Of a stretch of DNA of 64,000 bases, positions 55,043 to 63,450 are shown one piece after another. The stretch spans positions 1,705,501-1,769,500 of the forward strand of contig NZ_CP060695.1 of NCBI RefSeq assembly GCF_014352875.1, in the 5' to 3' direction. Position numbers and translations under genes: made by a program. Origin of the DNA: Polaribacter pectinis (lineage in GTDB: Bacteria > Bacteroidota > Bacteroidia > Flavobacteriales > Flavobacteriaceae). Position 1 is the stretch's first letter. Every line of letters starts with the position of its first letter. The notes beneath the pieces are model-generated. The model searched no databases, had not been told where the DNA came from, and saw only the letters and a program-made list of their open reading frames with translations.

Positions 55043-56749
55043 TTAGTTTGAGTTGGCAATAGTAGTAATTTTGTTAATAGCATATAAAGCAAAAACCTGA
55101 CTCATTGGGATTATATCTTTATTTTTAAAAACAATAGTATCGCTTTGAATGTAATCTGTGTTTTTAAATTTAATTTGAGTTATTATTTCATTTATTTTTT
55201 CAACTAGTTCGGTTGGTTCTAGTAAATTTTCAAAAGCAATTTGTTCTTCGTACATTTTTTGTAAATCAGAGGATGATCCAATTTTTTCAGAAAAGCCTTT
55301 ATTTATAGTTTTAACAAATTGAGGTCCAGTTTTCTCTTCTAGTATGATTGGTTCTATTGTTTTGTAAAAATCATCCTCAACTTTTTGGTTTTTGTAACCT
55401 AATCCTGTTCCATACTGTATGGAAGTGTACCATTTGTCAGTTGCTTTAGTATTTTTTTCTATGTCAAAGTTGGATAATGTAACAGTTAGGTTTCCTGCTT
55501 TTATTGGATGTCTTCTAAATCTTGAATTCTTAGTTCTTTTTGGTTGTTTGTCAAATACTTTTTCTTTAAAATTGTTCAGGTTTTGAACATCAATTAGATT
55601 AGGTTCTTTAACTAACTTTAAATCTATTGAGTTTGGTAAATTATATTGATTTAGAACTTCATTTGCAAAAACTCTACTTACAGATGGACATACTGCGTTG
55701 CCAACTAATCTCCATTTACTGTGTAATGTGCCAAGGAACTGATAGGAGAAAGGAAAGCCCATTATACTCGCAGCTTCTCTTACAGTTGGTGATCGATACT
55801 CACCATTTCCTTTACGCGAGTACTCAGATTTATAAATTAAAGCTTCTCTTGAAGTCCCACTCTTGGTAGCGGTTATTGTCCTACTAGGCTTTTCCTTATT
55901 TTCAGGAAAAGACATTTTCCCCATACAATAATGATTTACTTTATGTTCTCGTGATTGTCTCCATTCACTTTTATAAAGTCCACTATCGTAAAAATGGTCA
56001 GTCAATTGATTTAAATTGATTGTAATGGAGTTATATACAGGGTCAATAACTTTTCTAGATGATTTTTTACAATTAGGCTTTGGTAGTTTTTGTAATAACT
56101 TACTTAAAGTATTCCATTCTTGTAACGTATCTTTTTTATTATTAGAGTGAGTTGCCTTAGGTATAATTAATCTCCCTATTTTAATTATTTCACCAGAAAT
56201 GGCTCTTTTTCTCGCTTGATAAGAACCGTAATCTGCAGAGTTAATTATTGTAGTATTATCTAAAAGGTTTAAAGCTACATTATTTGGAGCTATATTGTTT
56301 TTTAAAGCCCATTCAACAAGATCTAAATCCTCAAACGAATAAATTTGATTAATATATTTTTTAGAATTAACAACATTCTCCATATACCATGCTTTAAGGA
56401 TGGAGTTTTTTTGATGCTTTTTAACAGCAACTATTCTTAAAAAACATTTTGTTAATTCTAAACCTAATGATTTATCTGCTTTACCAGAATTATTAGAGCT
56501 TGAAAAAGAAACACAAGGAGGTGATCCAATTATTATATCTGTATCGGGTAAAAGGTTTATTTCTTCGGTAGAACTTTTAAAGTCTAAAATGTTTTTTACA
56601 ACAGAATCAGTTTCAAAATTATGATTATAGGTATTTATCGCAGGTTGCCAATTATCGTAACCTTTTACAATTTTAAATCCTTTTTGTCTAAACCCTTCCG
56701 AAAATCCTCCAGCTCCACAAAAAAAATCTAACACTGTTAATTTTTTCAT
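55043..56749 (-). CDS. drmMII: C5-cytosine DNA methyltransferase (DrmMII-like) with C-terminal extension
   Basis: 568 residues. Motif I LDFFCGAGGFSEGF (about 7-20), motif IV GSPPCVSFSSSNN (catalytic Cys about 78), motif VI ENV (about 124), motif VIII YQARKRA (about 178-184), and motif X GNAVCPSVS (about 350). Beyond motif X lie some 200 residues not needed for catalysis, so about 40 percent longer than standard. It should methylate host DNA at a specific site to mark self. It is the first gene of the operon and upstream of the DISARM-like genes. The target sequence cannot be read. Confidence 0.88.
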   Translation of the reverse strand: MKKLTVLDFFCGAGGFSEGFRQKGFKIVKGYDNWQPAINTYNHNFETDSVVKNILDFKSSTEEINLLPDTDIIIGSPPCVSFSSSNNSGKADKSLGLELTKCFLRIVAVKKHQKNSILKAWYMENVVNSKKYINQIYSFEDLDLVEWALKNNIAPNNVALNLLDNTTIINSADYGSYQARKRAISGEIIKIGRLIIPKATHSNNKKDTLQEWNTLSKLLQKLPKPNCKKSSRKVIDPVYNSITINLNQLTDHFYDSGLYKSEWRQSREHKVNHYCMGKMSFPENKEKPSRTITATKSGTSREALIYKSEYSRKGNGEYRSPTVREAASIMGFPFSYQFLGTLHSKWRLVGNAVCPSVSRVFANEVLNQYNLPNSIDLKLVKEPNLIDVQNLNNFKEKVFDKQPKRTKNSRFRRHPIKAGNLTVTLSNFDIEKNTKATDKWYTSIQYGTGLGYKNQKVEDDFYKTIEPIILEEKTGPQFVKTINKGFSEKIGSSSDLQKMYEEQIAFENLLEPTELVEKINEIITQIKFKNTDYIQSDTIVFKNKDIIPMSQVFALYAINKITTIANSN

Positions 56750-56841
56750 CTCTCATCTTTTTTTTACGAAAATACACTTAATAAATTTAAAAAAAAAGTA
56801 TTCTACTGACTCGAATCTTAAGTATGATAAAGATTATTTCC

Positions 56842-57948
56842 CTAAAACAACACACAAACAGGCATTGAACAAGAAACTTCACTCACAAAACCCAATTTAC
56901 CAGTTTCTGCATTTCGTTTAAAAGAAACAATATTGTCTGTGTCTTGGTTGGCAGCTAATAAGAATTTTTCATCTGGAGATAAAGAAAAATTTCTTGGTTG
57001 TTTTCCTAAAACAGGTTCGTAACCAATTGTTTTTAACGTTCCGTTTTTTGGGTTTACTTCAAAAATCACGATAGATTCATGTCCGCGATTAGAAGCATAT
57101 AAGAATTTTCCATCTTTAGAAATATGAATATCTGCTGCTTTGCTATATGCTGTAAAGTCTTTTGGCAATGTAGAAGTTGAGGAATCTATATAATAAACAG
57201 CATCTTTTTCTTTTACTAAAGAAACCGTATTATTTAATTCGTTTAAAACGTAAAACCAATTGTTATTTGGGTGAAACGTTAAATGTCTTGGCCCTGCTCC
57301 TGCTGCCATTTTTAAGGTTTTCTGATTAGTTAAAACCAACTCATTATTTTCTTTATCGATGGTAGAAAACCACAATTCGTTGGTTCCTAAATCTACAGAA
57401 ATCAACTCTTTTTTGGTTGGGTGAAACCAAGCTGAATGTGCATGAGGTTTTGTCTGCCTTTCTGTGGTGCCTTTTCCTGTATGTTGCTGAACGTTTAATA
57501 AATTAGATAATTTACCAGAATTATCGGTTTTTAACAAACCAACACTACCTCCTCCGTAATTTGCAGCAACAATATAATTTTCTTCATTAATGGCAACAAA
57601 ACAAGGTCCTGCTCCACCAGTTTCTTGTTTACTTATGATTGCTAAAGAATCATTTTCAATACGGAATGATTTAATAAAACCTGTTCCATTTACATTTGTT
57701 TCGCCAACAGCAAAAAGTGTTTTTTTATCATTCGATTTTGCTAAAAAAGTAGGATTAATCGTTTCTGCAACCAAACCTAAACTCTTTAATTTTCCTTCGG
57801 AAGAAAGCGAATATTTATAAATCCCCTTAGAAGCTTTTTTTGTGTAGGTTCCTACATAGAAAACGGTTTCTTTTGCTACTTTTACCTTTGGCATTTTCTG
57901 ACAACTAGAAATTATAAAAATTGTTAAAACTAAAATTCTGATTTTCAT
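56842..57948 (-). CDS. Lactonase-family beta-propeller lipoprotein (6-phosphogluconolactonase-like)
   Basis: 368 residues from the ATG at 57948; the longer reading adds 12 residues that do not fit a signal peptide. A lipobox IISSCQK (Cys18) gives a lipoprotein. The seven-bladed propeller family signature appears in FYVGTYTKKASKGIYKY, GPRHLTFHPNNNWFYVLNELNN and PRNFSLSPDEKFLLAANQDTDN. Cytosolic relatives hydrolyse 6-phosphogluconolactone (YbhE type). This one is exported, so another lactone substrate is likely. It lies 2 bases after the PNPOx-like gene. Confidence 0.87.
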   Translation of the reverse strand: MKIRILVLTIFIISSCQKMPKVKVAKETVFYVGTYTKKASKGIYKYSLSSEGKLKSLGLVAETINPTFLAKSNDKKTLFAVGETNVNGTGFIKSFRIENDSLAIISKQETGGAGPCFVAINEENYIVAANYGGGSVGLLKTDNSGKLSNLLNVQQHTGKGTTERQTKPHAHSAWFHPTKKELISVDLGTNELWFSTIDKENNELVLTNQKTLKMAAGAGPRHLTFHPNNNWFYVLNELNNTVSLVKEKDAVYYIDSSTSTLPKDFTAYSKAADIHISKDGKFLYASNRGHESIVIFEVNPKNGTLKTIGYEPVLGKQPRNFSLSPDEKFLLAANQDTDNIVSFKRNAETGKLGFVSEVSCSMPVCVLF

Positions 57949-57950
57949 AT

Positions 57951-58463
57951 TTATTTTTGAAAATTTATTTGTGGTGTTTCCCAAGTAATAGCATCACCTA
58001 ATAGATTGTATTTTTCACTAATAACATTGGCTTTGTTAGGAACAAATTTAATCAATAAAAAATCTGTAGTTCTATTTTTATAGAAATTCTCCCAAGCAGT
58101 TTTCCAATATTTTTCTTTCATTTTTTGCTCATTTACAATTTCTGCAGTTCCTTGTAAAGTTACATAACTAACACTTTTAGAGTCGAAATAATATAAGGTT
58201 ACTTTGTTATTATTTCTAATCTGTTTCACTTTTAAACTTTTAGAATTTGTGCCCATAAAAACTGTAAAATCGTCTTCTGGTAAAAAAGGATCCATTGTTC
58301 TTACATTGGCTACTCCTAAAGAATCTATTGTAATTAATGCGCAGTTTTTGGCAGCAATCATAATTTCTCTTGCTATTTCTTTAATCTCTTTTTTCTTTTG
58401 ATTTTTTGAATTATCACAATTTGAAAACAGCGCTACAAAGAAGAAAACGTAAAGAAATTTCAT
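57951..58463 (-). CDS. Pyridoxamine-5'-phosphate-oxidase-like (flavin-fold) lipoprotein
   Basis: 170 residues. N-terminal lipobox LFSNCDN (Cys16). The body fits the split-barrel PNPOx-like or general-stress protein fold (ALITIDSLGVANVRTMDP, FTVFMGTNSKSLKVKQIRNNNKVTLYY, YVTLQGTAEIVN). Family relatives are cytosolic FMN or heme binders; here export as a lipoprotein is unexpected. It sits between an M14 peptidase and the lactonase on the same strand, with gaps of 12 and 2 bases. Confidence 0.82.
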   Translation of the reverse strand: MKFLYVFFFVALFSNCDNSKNQKKKEIKEIAREIMIAAKNCALITIDSLGVANVRTMDPFLPEDDFTVFMGTNSKSLKVKQIRNNNKVTLYYFDSKSVSYVTLQGTAEIVNEQKMKEKYWKTAWENFYKNRTTDFLLIKFVPNKANVISEKYNLLGDAITWETPQINFQK

Positions 58464-58475
58464 AAGAAAAGAGAT

Positions 58476-60221
58476 TTAAAATACTTTAAAAACGGGTAAT
58501 AATAAATGTGCTTTTTCGTAATGTGGAGAATTTTTATAAATAAAATGTAACTGCATTCTTGGGTTCTTTGCAAAATCTTCATCCGATTTTAATTTCTCTT
58601 CAAAAGCAGATTTTACATTAGGATTTTCAGCAAGTATTTTTTCTGCAATATCTTCGAAAACATAGGCAGAATACCCTTCTTTTTGTTGTAAAATAGTATC
58701 GAAAAAATTCCAATTAAAAAAAGAATCTGTTGCTTCTGCTTCTAATGTTTCTAACAAATAACGAACGCCATTTTGGTTTGTATCTATATACAAATCTCCT
58801 TTTCTAAAAGTTAAGGTTTCTGTCGATTTTAAAACGATTGTATTGTAATGTAAATAATGACCTTCGTAAGCAGATTTACGTGTTTCAAAAGCATCTATAT
58901 GATTTACTTCAACAGTAATTGAAGTATCTTTTTCTAAAAGAGAATATTCTATATTATTATGGTTTAAACGTTCTACAATTTTATGCCAACCTTGCTGTAA
59001 AATGTATGCTTTGGGTATTTCTACTTCTTTGGTTGCAACAAAATTGTTGTAATATTTTACTGGTTTTGTAAATGGCTTTAACGTGTCATAAAACAAACGT
59101 TTTCCAGAAGTAACTTTACTATCAATATATTCAGCTTCATAACCTTTGAATTGTAATTCTGTAGGATTTTCAACATCCACCTTAAATGCAATAGGATATG
59201 TTTTTTTTGATAAAATTTCTGCTGTAGCTTTTTCTCGTAATTTTTTAATTGTTTCTGAATTTTCTTCCGCAAAATCTAACGCAGAAAACAATAATTCATA
59301 GGTTTGTTCTACTCTAATTTTATAAGGTTTTAACATGTGTGTTTCCACCATTAAACCTAATGTATGAAACAATGTTGTATAGCCTGTAGAATATCTTGGA
59401 GAATCGAAAAATTGAGAAAAACCTGCTTCTGGTGTATTACCCCAAACATTTACATAAGGTGTAATTGCAATTCCTTTTTCTTGCAGTGATGCTTCAATTT
59501 GTGGACGCATTTCATTTTCTAAAAACGTTCCTAAACTACCGCCTAATTTATTGTGTTGCGTAAATAAATGTGTAATTGCATATTGATAATCTGCGCCATT
59601 ACTAACATGATTATCTATAAAAACATCAGGGTTTACAACATGAAAAATCTCTGCAAAAGTGGCTGCATTTTTCGTGTCTTGTTTTATAAAATCTCTATTT
59701 AAATCGAAATTTCTTGCATTTCCTCTAAATCCGTATGCTTTTGGTCCATTTTGATTTGCTCTCGAATACGAATTCCTGTTCATAGAACCACCAACATTAT
59801 AGACAGGAATAATAGTAATGATAGAATTTTTATACCTCTCTTTTAAAGAATCATTTTGTACAATATCTCTTAACAACATCATAGAAGCATCAATACCATC
59901 TGATTCTCCTGGATGAATTCCGTTATTTATTAAAATTCTGTTTTTAGTAGATTGTTTAATTTCATCAACATTAAAGATTCCTTCTTGGTTGTAAACCACC
60001 AAATGCAAAGGTTCGCCAGCATCTGTTTGCCCAAATGAAAACAAAGAAATCTCTGAATATTCTTCAGAGATTTCTTTGTAATAGTTAATAATATCTTCGT
60101 AAACAGGTGTTTCTGTACCTTTTGTTTTTTCGAAAATAGTTGTAAAATCTTTTACTTCTTTAGATGATTCTTTACAGGAAAACACCAATAAAGAAAGTGC
60201 AATAACAACTATTTTTTTCAT
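58476..60221 (-). CDS. M14-family zinc carboxypeptidase lipoprotein
   Basis: 581 residues. Lipobox VFSCKES (Cys16). The M14 zinc ligands are in NNGIHPGESDGIDA (His and Glu, about 92-105) and the third His in DNHVSNGAD (about 200). Catalytic-type residues around VETHMLKPYKIRVEQTYELL (about 291-310) are present. It should trim peptides or peptide-like substrates in the periplasm or at the outer face. A downstream PNPOx gene follows by 12 bases. Confidence 0.87.
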   Translation of the reverse strand: MKKIVVIALSLLVFSCKESSKEVKDFTTIFEKTKGTETPVYEDIINYYKEISEEYSEISLFSFGQTDAGEPLHLVVYNQEGIFNVDEIKQSTKNRILINNGIHPGESDGIDASMMLLRDIVQNDSLKERYKNSIITIIPVYNVGGSMNRNSYSRANQNGPKAYGFRGNARNFDLNRDFIKQDTKNAATFAEIFHVVNPDVFIDNHVSNGADYQYAITHLFTQHNKLGGSLGTFLENEMRPQIEASLQEKGIAITPYVNVWGNTPEAGFSQFFDSPRYSTGYTTLFHTLGLMVETHMLKPYKIRVEQTYELLFSALDFAEENSETIKKLREKATAEILSKKTYPIAFKVDVENPTELQFKGYEAEYIDSKVTSGKRLFYDTLKPFTKPVKYYNNFVATKEVEIPKAYILQQGWHKIVERLNHNNIEYSLLEKDTSITVEVNHIDAFETRKSAYEGHYLHYNTIVLKSTETLTFRKGDLYIDTNQNGVRYLLETLEAEATDSFFNWNFFDTILQQKEGYSAYVFEDIAEKILAENPNVKSAFEEKLKSDEDFAKNPRMQLHFIYKNSPHYEKAHLLLPVFKVF

Positions 60222-60226
60222 AAATA

Positions 60227-61198
60227 TTAGCCTTTAAAATTTAGATTTAAACTAGATGAAGACTCCAGGCTTTGTCCTCTTTTTTTAGCAGGTGTCCAAC
60301 CTGTCATTTCAGAAAGTACTTTTGTAACTTCAGAATTATAATCTTGTGTTAAACCTCTTATAACTTCTACATTTGTAACATTACCTTCTTTTGTAACTGT
60401 AAAAGTTGCATAAATATTACCTATAACTCCTGCAGTGTTAGAATTGAAATTTTTATCAACATATTTTTCTACACTTCCACTATTTTGTTTTTTGTAATAA
60501 GCTTCTACATAAACTTCTTTATAATCGAAACTTTCTCCTTTATCATTCCAACTAGTTCCTTTAACTAATTTTCCTTTTTTGTAAGTTTCTTCGAAAACTT
60601 TTGTTTTGTTTTTAAAAGCAGTCCAAGTTCCGTTTTTTAAACCTCCTTTAAAACTTCCTTTGCGAAAAAGACCGTCTTTCTCTGACAAAAATTGCGCAAA
60701 ACCATTTCCATTTTTTACAGTTTGGTTTCCTTTATCATCCCAGAAACTCATGACTAAATTTATTTTTTGATCTCTAAAAAATGAATCATTAGATAGTTTT
60801 TCTTCAGATTTTTTCTTTCCGTTTTCATAATAATAGGTCCAAATTCCTTCACTTTTTTTCCCATTTATAGTTTCTCCTTCAGATGCAATATTTCCATTTT
60901 TATGGTAAGATTTATAAACACCATTAGATCTTAACTGTTGCAAACCATTTGTTATAAATTTAGAGTCTAACACATAAGTATTTGAATCTGTGTCTAATAA
61001 ATGCTTTTCTACTCTAAAAGTATTTGTGTTTTTTGCAACATTTGCCTCTTTAATAATAACTAATGTATTTGTTTTTAAATAGGTAGCTCTATTATTTAAA
61101 TAATACAAAGTATCTCCTGGTTTGTAAAAAGAGTTTGTTTGCGAAAATGTAGAAAAAGCAACTACTAATAAAATTGCTATACTCACTAATTTTTTCAT
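60227..61198 (-). CDS. Exported protein with MORN-like repeats and TonB-like C-terminal domain
   Basis: 323 residues. Signal peptide about 1-19 (ending TFSQ). MORN-like repeats (HKNGNIASEGETINGKKSEG, FKGGLKNGTWTAFKN) span about 105-215. The last 80 residues form a TonB-type C-terminal domain (YATFTVTKEGNVTNVEVIRGL, TGWTPAKKRGQSL). No N-terminal anchor other than the cleaved signal is seen, so it is not a standard energy transducer. Located 5 bases upstream of the M14 gene. Confidence 0.75.
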   Translation of the reverse strand: MKKLVSIAILLVVAFSTFSQTNSFYKPGDTLYYLNNRATYLKTNTLVIIKEANVAKNTNTFRVEKHLLDTDSNTYVLDSKFITNGLQQLRSNGVYKSYHKNGNIASEGETINGKKSEGIWTYYYENGKKKSEEKLSNDSFFRDQKINLVMSFWDDKGNQTVKNGNGFAQFLSEKDGLFRKGSFKGGLKNGTWTAFKNKTKVFEETYKKGKLVKGTSWNDKGESFDYKEVYVEAYYKKQNSGSVEKYVDKNFNSNTAGVIGNIYATFTVTKEGNVTNVEVIRGLTQDYNSEVTKVLSEMTGWTPAKKRGQSLESSSSLNLNFKG

Positions 61199-61233
61199 TT
61201 GAATTTGTTTTAATTTGATTTTTTGTTTTTGTT

Positions 61234-61695
61234 TTATTTTTCCTTTACCCTTACTGTATCTGGAACCAATTTTGTGTAGTCTCCATTATTTCTAATAACA
61301 TCTCTAACTATTGATGATGATATATAAGATGTACTTGCTGCTGTTAATAAAAACACGGTTTCAATTGGCGCTAAATCTCTGTTTGTATGTGCAATTGCTT
61401 TTTCGAATTCGAAATCTGCAGGGTTTCTTAAACCTCTTAAAATGAATTCCACGTCGTTTTCTTGACAAAAATGTACGGTTAAACCTTCGTAAGTAACTAC
61501 TTTTATATTAGGGTTGTCTTTAAAAGAATCTTCAATAAACTTCTTTCTTTCTTCTAAAGAAAACATATATTTTTTATCGGAATTTACACCAATAGCAATA
61601 ATAAGTTCATCAAATAATTTTACACCACGTGTAATAATATCATGGTGTCCAGACGTAATAGGATCAAACGATCCTGGAAAAATTGCTCTTTTCAT
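61234..61695 (-). CDS. coaD: Phosphopantetheine adenylyltransferase
   Basis: 153 residues, the standard size. The nucleotidyltransferase motif FPGSFDPITSGHHD starts at residue 6, and TAASTSYISSSIVRD (about 118-132) closes the active site. It catalyses the fourth step of coenzyme A synthesis. It is followed 35 bases later by the MORN/TonB gene and is preceded by ddl. Confidence 0.97.
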   Translation of the reverse strand: MKRAIFPGSFDPITSGHHDIITRGVKLFDELIIAIGVNSDKKYMFSLEERKKFIEDSFKDNPNIKVVTYEGLTVHFCQENDVEFILRGLRNPADFEFEKAIAHTNRDLAPIETVFLLTAASTSYISSSIVRDVIRNNGDYTKLVPDTVRVKEK

Positions 61696-61782
61696 ATATC
61701 CCTCTTTTATACTGTTGAAGTATTAAAATTAATAATCTTTAAAAATAGAAAAATATCCTAAATAATATTGCGTTAATTCGCT

Positions 61783-62766
61783 TTATTTAAGACTATTGAG
61801 GGAACTCTCTATAGCATTATTAAATAGTTCTTTTAATGAAATACCTGCTGCTTTTGCTTGTTGAGGCAAAATGCTCTCTTCTGTTAAACCAGGAACAGTA
61901 TTCATTTCCAAGAAATATGGTTCGCAATTTACTAAAATAAATTCAGAACGAGAGAAACCAGACATGTTTAAAATCTTATAAATTTTCTTTGCAACCTCTT
62001 CTACTTTTTGTTGTTCTTCTGCAGAAATTCTTGCTGGAGTTATCTCTTGAGATTTACCTTCGTATTTTGCCTCATAATCGAAAAAATCATTCTCTGAAAC
62101 GATTTCTGTCATTGGCAATACTTTAGTCTCCCCTTGATATTGAATAACACCAACAGAAACTTCTACTCCGTCTAAAAAAGATTCAATTAAAATTTCTGAA
62201 TCTTCTTTATAGGCTTTTTCTATTGCTGGTAAAATTTCTTCTTTTGTATGCGCTTTAGAAATACCATAGCTAGAACCTGCATTGTTTGGTTTTATAAAAC
62301 AAGGCAAACCTACTTTACTAATAATAGCATCTAAATTAATAGCATTTCCTTTGTTTAAATAAACTGAAACGGCTGTTTTTATTCCATATTCTTTTACAAC
62401 ACTTAACGTATCTCTTTTATTAAAAGTTAACGCCATTTGATAAAAAGGTGCTGAAGTATGCTTTAAATTGATGAGATTAAAGTATGCCAATAACATTCCA
62501 TTTTCTCCAGGATTGCCATGTATTGCATTAAAAACACAGTCAAATGCAATGCAATTGCCATTAAGTGTAAACGTAAAATCGTTTTTATTTATTGGATATT
62601 CTGTATTAGAATCATCTAAAGCAACCCACTTTTCCTTTAAAATATGTACTCTAAAAGAATTGTATTTCTCTTTGTCTAAATGGTTATAAACCACATTTCC
62701 GCTTTTTAGAGAAATGTTTACTTCGGACGAATATCCGCCCATAACAATGGCTATGTTCTTCTTCAT
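61783..62766 (-). CDS. ddl: D-alanine--D-alanine ligase
   Basis: 327 residues with the ATP-grasp fold. MGGYSSEVNISLKSG at residues 9-23, NAIHGNPGENGMLLAYF (near 79-95), GSSYGISKAH (about 166-175), and C-terminal EMNTVPGLTEESILPQQAKAAG. It makes the D-Ala-D-Ala dipeptide for the peptidoglycan stem. A TAnnTTTG-type box lies 19 bases upstream on the minus strand. The divergent PASTA gene starts 92 bases away. Confidence 0.97.
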   Translation of the reverse strand: MKKNIAIVMGGYSSEVNISLKSGNVVYNHLDKEKYNSFRVHILKEKWVALDDSNTEYPINKNDFTFTLNGNCIAFDCVFNAIHGNPGENGMLLAYFNLINLKHTSAPFYQMALTFNKRDTLSVVKEYGIKTAVSVYLNKGNAINLDAIISKVGLPCFIKPNNAGSSYGISKAHTKEEILPAIEKAYKEDSEILIESFLDGVEVSVGVIQYQGETKVLPMTEIVSENDFFDYEAKYEGKSQEITPARISAEEQQKVEEVAKKIYKILNMSGFSRSEFILVNCEPYFLEMNTVPGLTEESILPQQAKAAGISLKELFNNAIESSLNSLK

Positions 62767-62785
62767 TAATTGTAAAATAATAAAA

Positions 62786-62793
62786 CAAATTTA
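62786..62793 (-). promoter_or_regulatory. TAAATTTG promoter box of ddl
   Basis: TAAATTTG on the minus strand fits TAnnTTTG, 19 bases before the ddl start. Confidence 0.5.
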
Positions 62794-62830
62794 TCAAAAT
62801 AATAATAGAAATAGCAACGTTTAGTTTTTA

Positions 62831-62838
62831 TATATTTG
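62831..62838 (+). promoter_or_regulatory. TATATTTG promoter box of the PASTA gene
   Basis: TATATTTG is a perfect TAnnTTTG match, 20 bases before the ATG at 62859. A GTG at 62838 that would extend the frame sits on the last base of this box and so lies upstream of any transcript start. Confidence 0.6.
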
Positions 62839-62858
62839 TGTGTTCTAAAAATCAAAAA

Positions 62859-63416
62859 ATGAGTGTTGTTCAGTTTTTAAAAAGTAAATCGTTTTTTAAG
62901 CAGGTTATTATTGCAATTGTTGGTTTATTGTTATTTGTTTTTATTTTAAAATTTTGGTTAGGTGTAACTACAAACCATGATCAAAAAATACAAGTACCTA
63001 ACTTACATAAAATGTCTTTAGAAGATGTAGATAGGAAATTGAAAGAATTAAACCTAGATTTTAAAGTAATTGATAGTGCTAGTTTTAACCCAGATTACCC
63101 AAAAAAATCTATTATAGAACAAACACCAGCTGCAGGAGATTTTGTAAAGGAAAAACGTAAAATTTACTTGACTTTAAATCCGTCTAAATATAGAGATGTT
63201 TCCATTCCTAATTTAAACGGAAGAACTAAAAGACAAGCTGTTTCTCATTTACGCTCTATTGGTTTTAATATTGGTACAAATTTTACCTATGTTACAGATA
63301 TTGGTAAAGATGTTGTACGTGGTTTACGCTACAAAGGAAAAGTTTTAAATGAAGGAGATAAATTACCACTAAATTCTATTGTAGATTTGGTTTTAGGTGA
63401 TGGAAGAGGAAATTAA
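62859..63416 (+). CDS. PASTA-domain membrane-anchored protein
   Basis: 185 residues from the ATG at 62859. One N-terminal membrane helix (about 13-37) is followed by two PASTA repeats (about 47-115 and 118-185: VPNLHKMSLEDVDRKLKELNL, IPNLNGRTKRQAVSHLRSIGF). PASTA domains bind peptidoglycan precursors or muropeptides in Ser/Thr kinases and penicillin-binding proteins, but no catalytic domain is present here. The position between ddl and the RluD-type gene suggests a cell-envelope role. No other domain is seen. Confidence 0.88.
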   Translation: MSVVQFLKSKSFFKQVIIAIVGLLLFVFILKFWLGVTTNHDQKIQVPNLHKMSLEDVDRKLKELNLDFKVIDSASFNPDYPKKSIIEQTPAAGDFVKEKRKIYLTLNPSKYRDVSIPNLNGRTKRQAVSHLRSIGFNIGTNFTYVTDIGKDVVRGLRYKGKVLNEGDKLPLNSIVDLVLGDGRGN

Positions 63417-63450
63417 AAAATTATAAATTAGAATACTACAAAACAAAACT

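Noticed and set aside
43965..56841. Attachment-site direct repeats around the defence island
   Set aside because: I compared the two edges by eye and saw no matching direct repeat longer than chance; no integrase, tRNA or IS was found at either border.
62838..62858. GTG start for the PASTA protein
   Set aside because: It sits on the last base of the TATATTTG box and so would precede the transcript start. The ATG at 62859 is used instead.
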